DNA from: Cymbidium sinense
Lineage: Eukaryota; Streptophyta; Magnoliopsida; Asparagales; Orchidaceae
Length of the DNA stretch: 64,000 nt
Direction of reading: 5' to 3'
Assembly: GCA_021442155.1 (NCBI GenBank)
Contig: CM038218.1
Location: 62,866,474-62,930,473 of the forward strand
Every line of letters starts with the position of its first letter. Position 1 is the first letter of the stretch. Shown in pieces: positions 60,560 to 64,000 of the stretch. Below the pieces are notes generated by a model, which was not told the origin of the DNA, searched no databases, and saw only the letters and a list, made by a program, of their open reading frames with translations. The position numbers and the translations under genes are program-made.

Positions 60560-63500
60560 GTATGTGTTCTTGTTTTCTCATGGGATGGACTTGGCCCTAG
60601 ATCAGGCTAGTCTTCCCTGATATGACTATGCTCACCTCATCCACTTTGGTCAAGGCTTTGAGGGGGATAGGATTACATGTGAGGGCACTCCCTCACGATC
60701 GCTAGGTGAGCACAGCGATGGCGTAAGTCATCATCTAGATGCCATCTGACTTGAATATTCCCTCACTAAAGAGGAAGGTTGTGGCTATTCCCACAAAGAT
60801 CAATGTTAGATACATGTCATTGTTCCCATGTCGCACTAGTGGGGCTATCACCCACTCACTAGCACCTCCAAGGGAAGGCTCCCCTGCTCCATGGATTATC
60901 GCCAGGTTGGGTCTAGCTTGGGTGCAAAATGAGTCAAGCTCTGATTGAGCTTGAGCTTGACTTGAACCAAAAGTTTCGAGCTCGCCTAGCACATAAAACC
61001 AAGCTCAACTCATATGAAAAATTAAGCTCGATTTGGCTCATTTAGAAGTTGGCTTGAGTACCAATTTGTTTCTTATAGGCTCGCTTGAAATAATTAATAA
61101 AAAAGAGCAAAATAAAAAATTTTAAAGAGCAATTAAAAAAATTTAAAATATTTATTAAATTAATTTGAATCTTTTGAGATATTTTTAGTACAAATATATG
61201 GAATTCTAAATTACAAAAAAATATAAACCACAAAAAATTAAATGCAAAAAAAATTTATCTGTTTGCACAAGATTTTGTAAAATTTTTTTAATGAAAATAA
61301 ATTACAAAAATATTGAAAGAAAAATTAAATGCTCAAACAAGAGAGGTACATATAAATTACAAAATTAAACATTCAATCTCTCAAATTGTTACACAAAAAA
61401 GAAAAATAATTAAATTAAAATCAACATCTTCTATTGATCCATGCACAAATGTTAGAGTCTTTAATGGAAGTAATCCAAAGTTCTACTTACTCTTCGAAAG
61501 CATCCAACCACCTAATCAAAAATAAAGACCAAGAGAAAATAAAATTATAAGCATCTTAAACGAGGCAATTACCCAATCATAAAAATATTCTACAACATAC
61601 CAATGGAAGGAAGGGCATAATTAAGTAAGCATAAAGAATAAGAGAAAATAAAATGGATAAAGTTAAGAAAAGGCTTAGGCTCAGTTATAAATTATAATCA
61701 TCTTAAAGAGCAACATTATAGTAAGCATCCAAACTTCAAAGAAGGGTTACGATTACATATAGTGCTACCAAATAAAAAGAAGATAGAGGGAAACATCATT
61801 GCCATCACAAAGATACTGGTAGCCCATCATCAAGTCCATCATCGATAAGGAATGAATTATTACTAAAAGAAGATAGAGAGGGAAACAACAAATACCACAA
61901 TAAAGGGTGAATTTTGTAAACTCAGAAAAACAACAACCCATGAGGCCAAGGACTATCTCCAAAGCACTAGCAACCCAAATCCAAAGGCAAACCTCCACCC
62001 AAAAAAGAAAATAGTAGGAGATAAGCAGCACCAAATAGAGAAAATCCATACCATAGAGAGGCCAAGAAGGTATCTAGAAATTATCATCAAAACCATCACC
62101 AAAAAAGAATAGAAATCCACCACCAACTCAAACAAAGAATTGAACCATAAACCATCAAAATAACCATAAAACAATGAGGTTAAGCACATTGAACTTATCA
62201 ACCCTAAACAAATTGATTTCGTTGAACAACAAAGAACAACTACAAGTTACATAAATAAATCCAAATAATTAAACAAGTTACATAAACAACATAGCCATTT
62301 CACTAAACCCCAATCTAAAAGAACATCACAAGTTGATTCACAAAACATCAAAACCAAAGAACATCTAATTTTAGGTGACCGTCCATCACAAATCCTACCT
62401 AAAATAGTTGGAAGAAGAGATAATGACCATAAATGATAAAACTACTTAATAACTATTTCTTGCCACTAATATTTTGACCAACTCAAGAACAAGATGAAGT
62501 ATGATGTTAAGCACAAATAAAACTTGAGTAACCTACATACAATTAAATAAACCTTATGTAGATTCTGCAAAGGAGTATTCACCAATCCTCCATGTCTTTC
62601 AAGCAATCTTGTAAGAAGGAAGATGAAGAATGATGATGAAATTAAGACTTGAATCATAAATCCCTCAAGAAAATGATGAAGCATAACAAAAGAAAGAGAA
62701 TAGATTAGTAGAATTTCCAATAAAACACAACTCTAATATATAGAAAAGGATGATTCTAAACAAGTGCGGATAATTAAAACACAACTCTAATTAGTAGAAC
62801 CCTTTCCACAAATCTGAAAGTTCACACACATTAACCATCATCCAACAAATAATCAACATAAACAATCAAAACCATAAACATAAAGGATAAGCAGTAGCAT
62901 ATTGAACAACCAACCTAAACAAGTGCGGATAATCAACATTACACAAATCAAGTTACCAACATAGTTACTCATTAAACACATAATCCAAAAGAACATCCAA
63001 GTTGATTCACAACCAACATCAAAACCAAAGAGCAAAGAAAACCTAAGTTTGAATGGTTTTCACACACCTAATCAAAGCATCATCAAATCAAATACCTGAT
63101 TTAAAGAAAAGAATTAAAGCCAACCAAGATCAAGTCGATTATTGAGTGAGAAAAAATTTGAAGCCAAGATGAGGGAACTCAAACCGAGAACCCAGAGGTC
63201 GCAAACAGAGAAAGGAGAGAGTCGACTCAGACATCTTGGTGATCACGAAACCGAGACGAGGTGAGGCACACTGAGAAGCTTGTATTTAGTAGCCTGAATG
63301 GCACCCCAAGACCAGAGCGCATCATATTAGGGGTAAAGAATGCAAACGAGCTGATGGCTGGTTAATATTTCATATCCCCATGCCGATGAACAAATGAACC
63401 GAGCTTGCTAACTCAGCTCGAGCTCGCTTAATATATCGAGCCTTTGAGTTGAGCTCGACTCGACACTCAAAATGACCAAGAATGAGCCAAATTTCAAGTC

Positions 63501-64000
63501 GGTTCGAGCCTCACAAAGCATTTGACTGGTTGCACTCCTAGGTCTAGCTCTTACTCTGCTCACCCTACCAGGACCCAAAGAAGAAATAAGAACCACATGA
63601 TAAAGCGGTACCACACTCGCATTGCTAGAGAGATGGAGGCAACTACTCAGTATGTTGTAGCGGAGTTGCCCACGATGGTTTCCCTGCTAGTTACATCAAA
63701 CCAGTTCCACCCTCTCTCTTGGTATGATAAAGAGGATGCTAGGAGGATTTCTACCTCACCTCGCCAAGTTTAGTTCGGCAGCCAAGAGAGAGGAGGTCAC
63801 GCTAGCCTCCATTGAGTTTTACGCCAGTAGGGAGATTCATGGTCTAAGGCTCAACTTGATTTTAGATCCATTCCCCACAAGCAGGGTAGGAAGCTTGTGA
63901 GAGGGCTAGAGAGGATTGTACATCCTCATGTCACTAGCAGAGAGGTATAGCAAGTGAGCGGCTTATGCACTTGTGAATTTTCTGGATCGGCGCACTACCC
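60560..64000 (+). pseudogene. Unidentified coding-like remnant split by a transposon
   Basis: Plus-strand frames on both sides of the element at 60919-63540 have more protein-like composition than their surroundings. Left: SLKRKVVAIPTKINVRYMS and APPREGSPAPWIIARLG (60760-60930). Right: MEATTQYVVAELPTMVSLLV and SNQFHPLSWYDKEDARRIS (63630-63760), then, after a frameshift, LASIEFYASREIHGLRLNLI (about 63800-63860). Position downstream of the PBS-like site and hairpin array suggests the gag or extra ORF of a Tat/Ogre-type element. I do not recognise a family, and the frame is broken by stops. The remnant runs off the right edge. Confidence 0.4.
60919..63540. mobile_element. Non-autonomous TIR DNA transposon, 2.6 kb, 9-bp TSD
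   Basis: Perfect 9-bp direct repeats GGTCTAGCT flank it (60910-60918 and 63541-63549). The ends TGGGTGCAAAATGAGTCAA and, reversed, TAGGAGTGCAACCAGTCAA are imperfect inverted repeats. Both subterminal regions are packed with GAGCTCGA/TCGAGCTC motifs. A 9-bp duplication points to a Mutator-like element; hAT (8 bp) is the alternative. The interior has no transposase; minus-strand frames at 61765-63035 are low-complexity and not credible. It splits the coding-like remnant described for 60.56-64.0 kb. Confidence 0.8.

Noticed and set aside
61765..63035. Several hydrophobic minus-strand open frames of 60-94 residues
   Set aside because: They lie inside a non-autonomous TIR element and come from A/C-rich low-complexity DNA read in reverse.

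Overview
The window is nuclear DNA from a flowering plant with a repeat-rich genome. It is AT-rich, its genes have spliced exons separated by long introns, and most of the length is layered LTR retrotransposons, RTE-type LINEs and small inverted-repeat elements. The species cannot be fixed from what is visible.

1-14.4 kb is the only part with host genes, all on the minus strand. Three exons of a peroxisomal fatty-acyl ABC transporter (ABCD1 / PXA1 / COMATOSE family) lie at 9833-9772, 8158-7894 and 1925-1701, joined in frame by GT-AG introns. The second coding intron is about 6 kb and carries an hAT-like MITE, a truncated RTE LINE and a 157-bp tandem duplication. The rest of the gene runs off the left edge. 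Upstream lie two clean exons of a D-amino-acid transaminase / aminodeoxychorismate-lyase-like PLP enzyme (14084-13917 and 13373-13198). Its third exon is not found where expected, so it looks like a 5' gene fragment.

14.4-28.9 kb is gene-poor. It holds two diverged LTR fragments of one family (about 14.8-15.2 and 25.0-25.6 kb), a direct duplication (15.8-16.6 kb), and a 7-kb Ty3/gypsy chromovirus (17.28-24.33 kb, plus strand). That element has two long LTRs, a polypurine tract and a decayed protease-RT-RNaseH-integrase region, but no gag. Simple AT-rich DNA follows.

28.9-60.5 kb is a nest of one long-terminal-repeat family with TGTTG...CAACA ends. There are four copies (A, X, B, Z) in alternating orientation, so X and B form a diverged inverted repeat with arms of more than 6 kb. 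Between B and Z lies a minus-strand Tat-lineage gypsy pol (47.6-52.1 kb). Z contains a second RTE LINE with an exact 11-bp target duplication. Next to Z is a PBS-like motif and then a 1.6-kb tandem array of about 20 short hairpins, whose stem sequences change from unit to unit while pairing is largely kept. That array is the most unusual structure in the window.

60.5-64 kb holds an unidentified coding-like remnant split by a 2.6-kb TIR element with a perfect 9-bp target duplication. No rRNA, tRNA or CRISPR was recognised.
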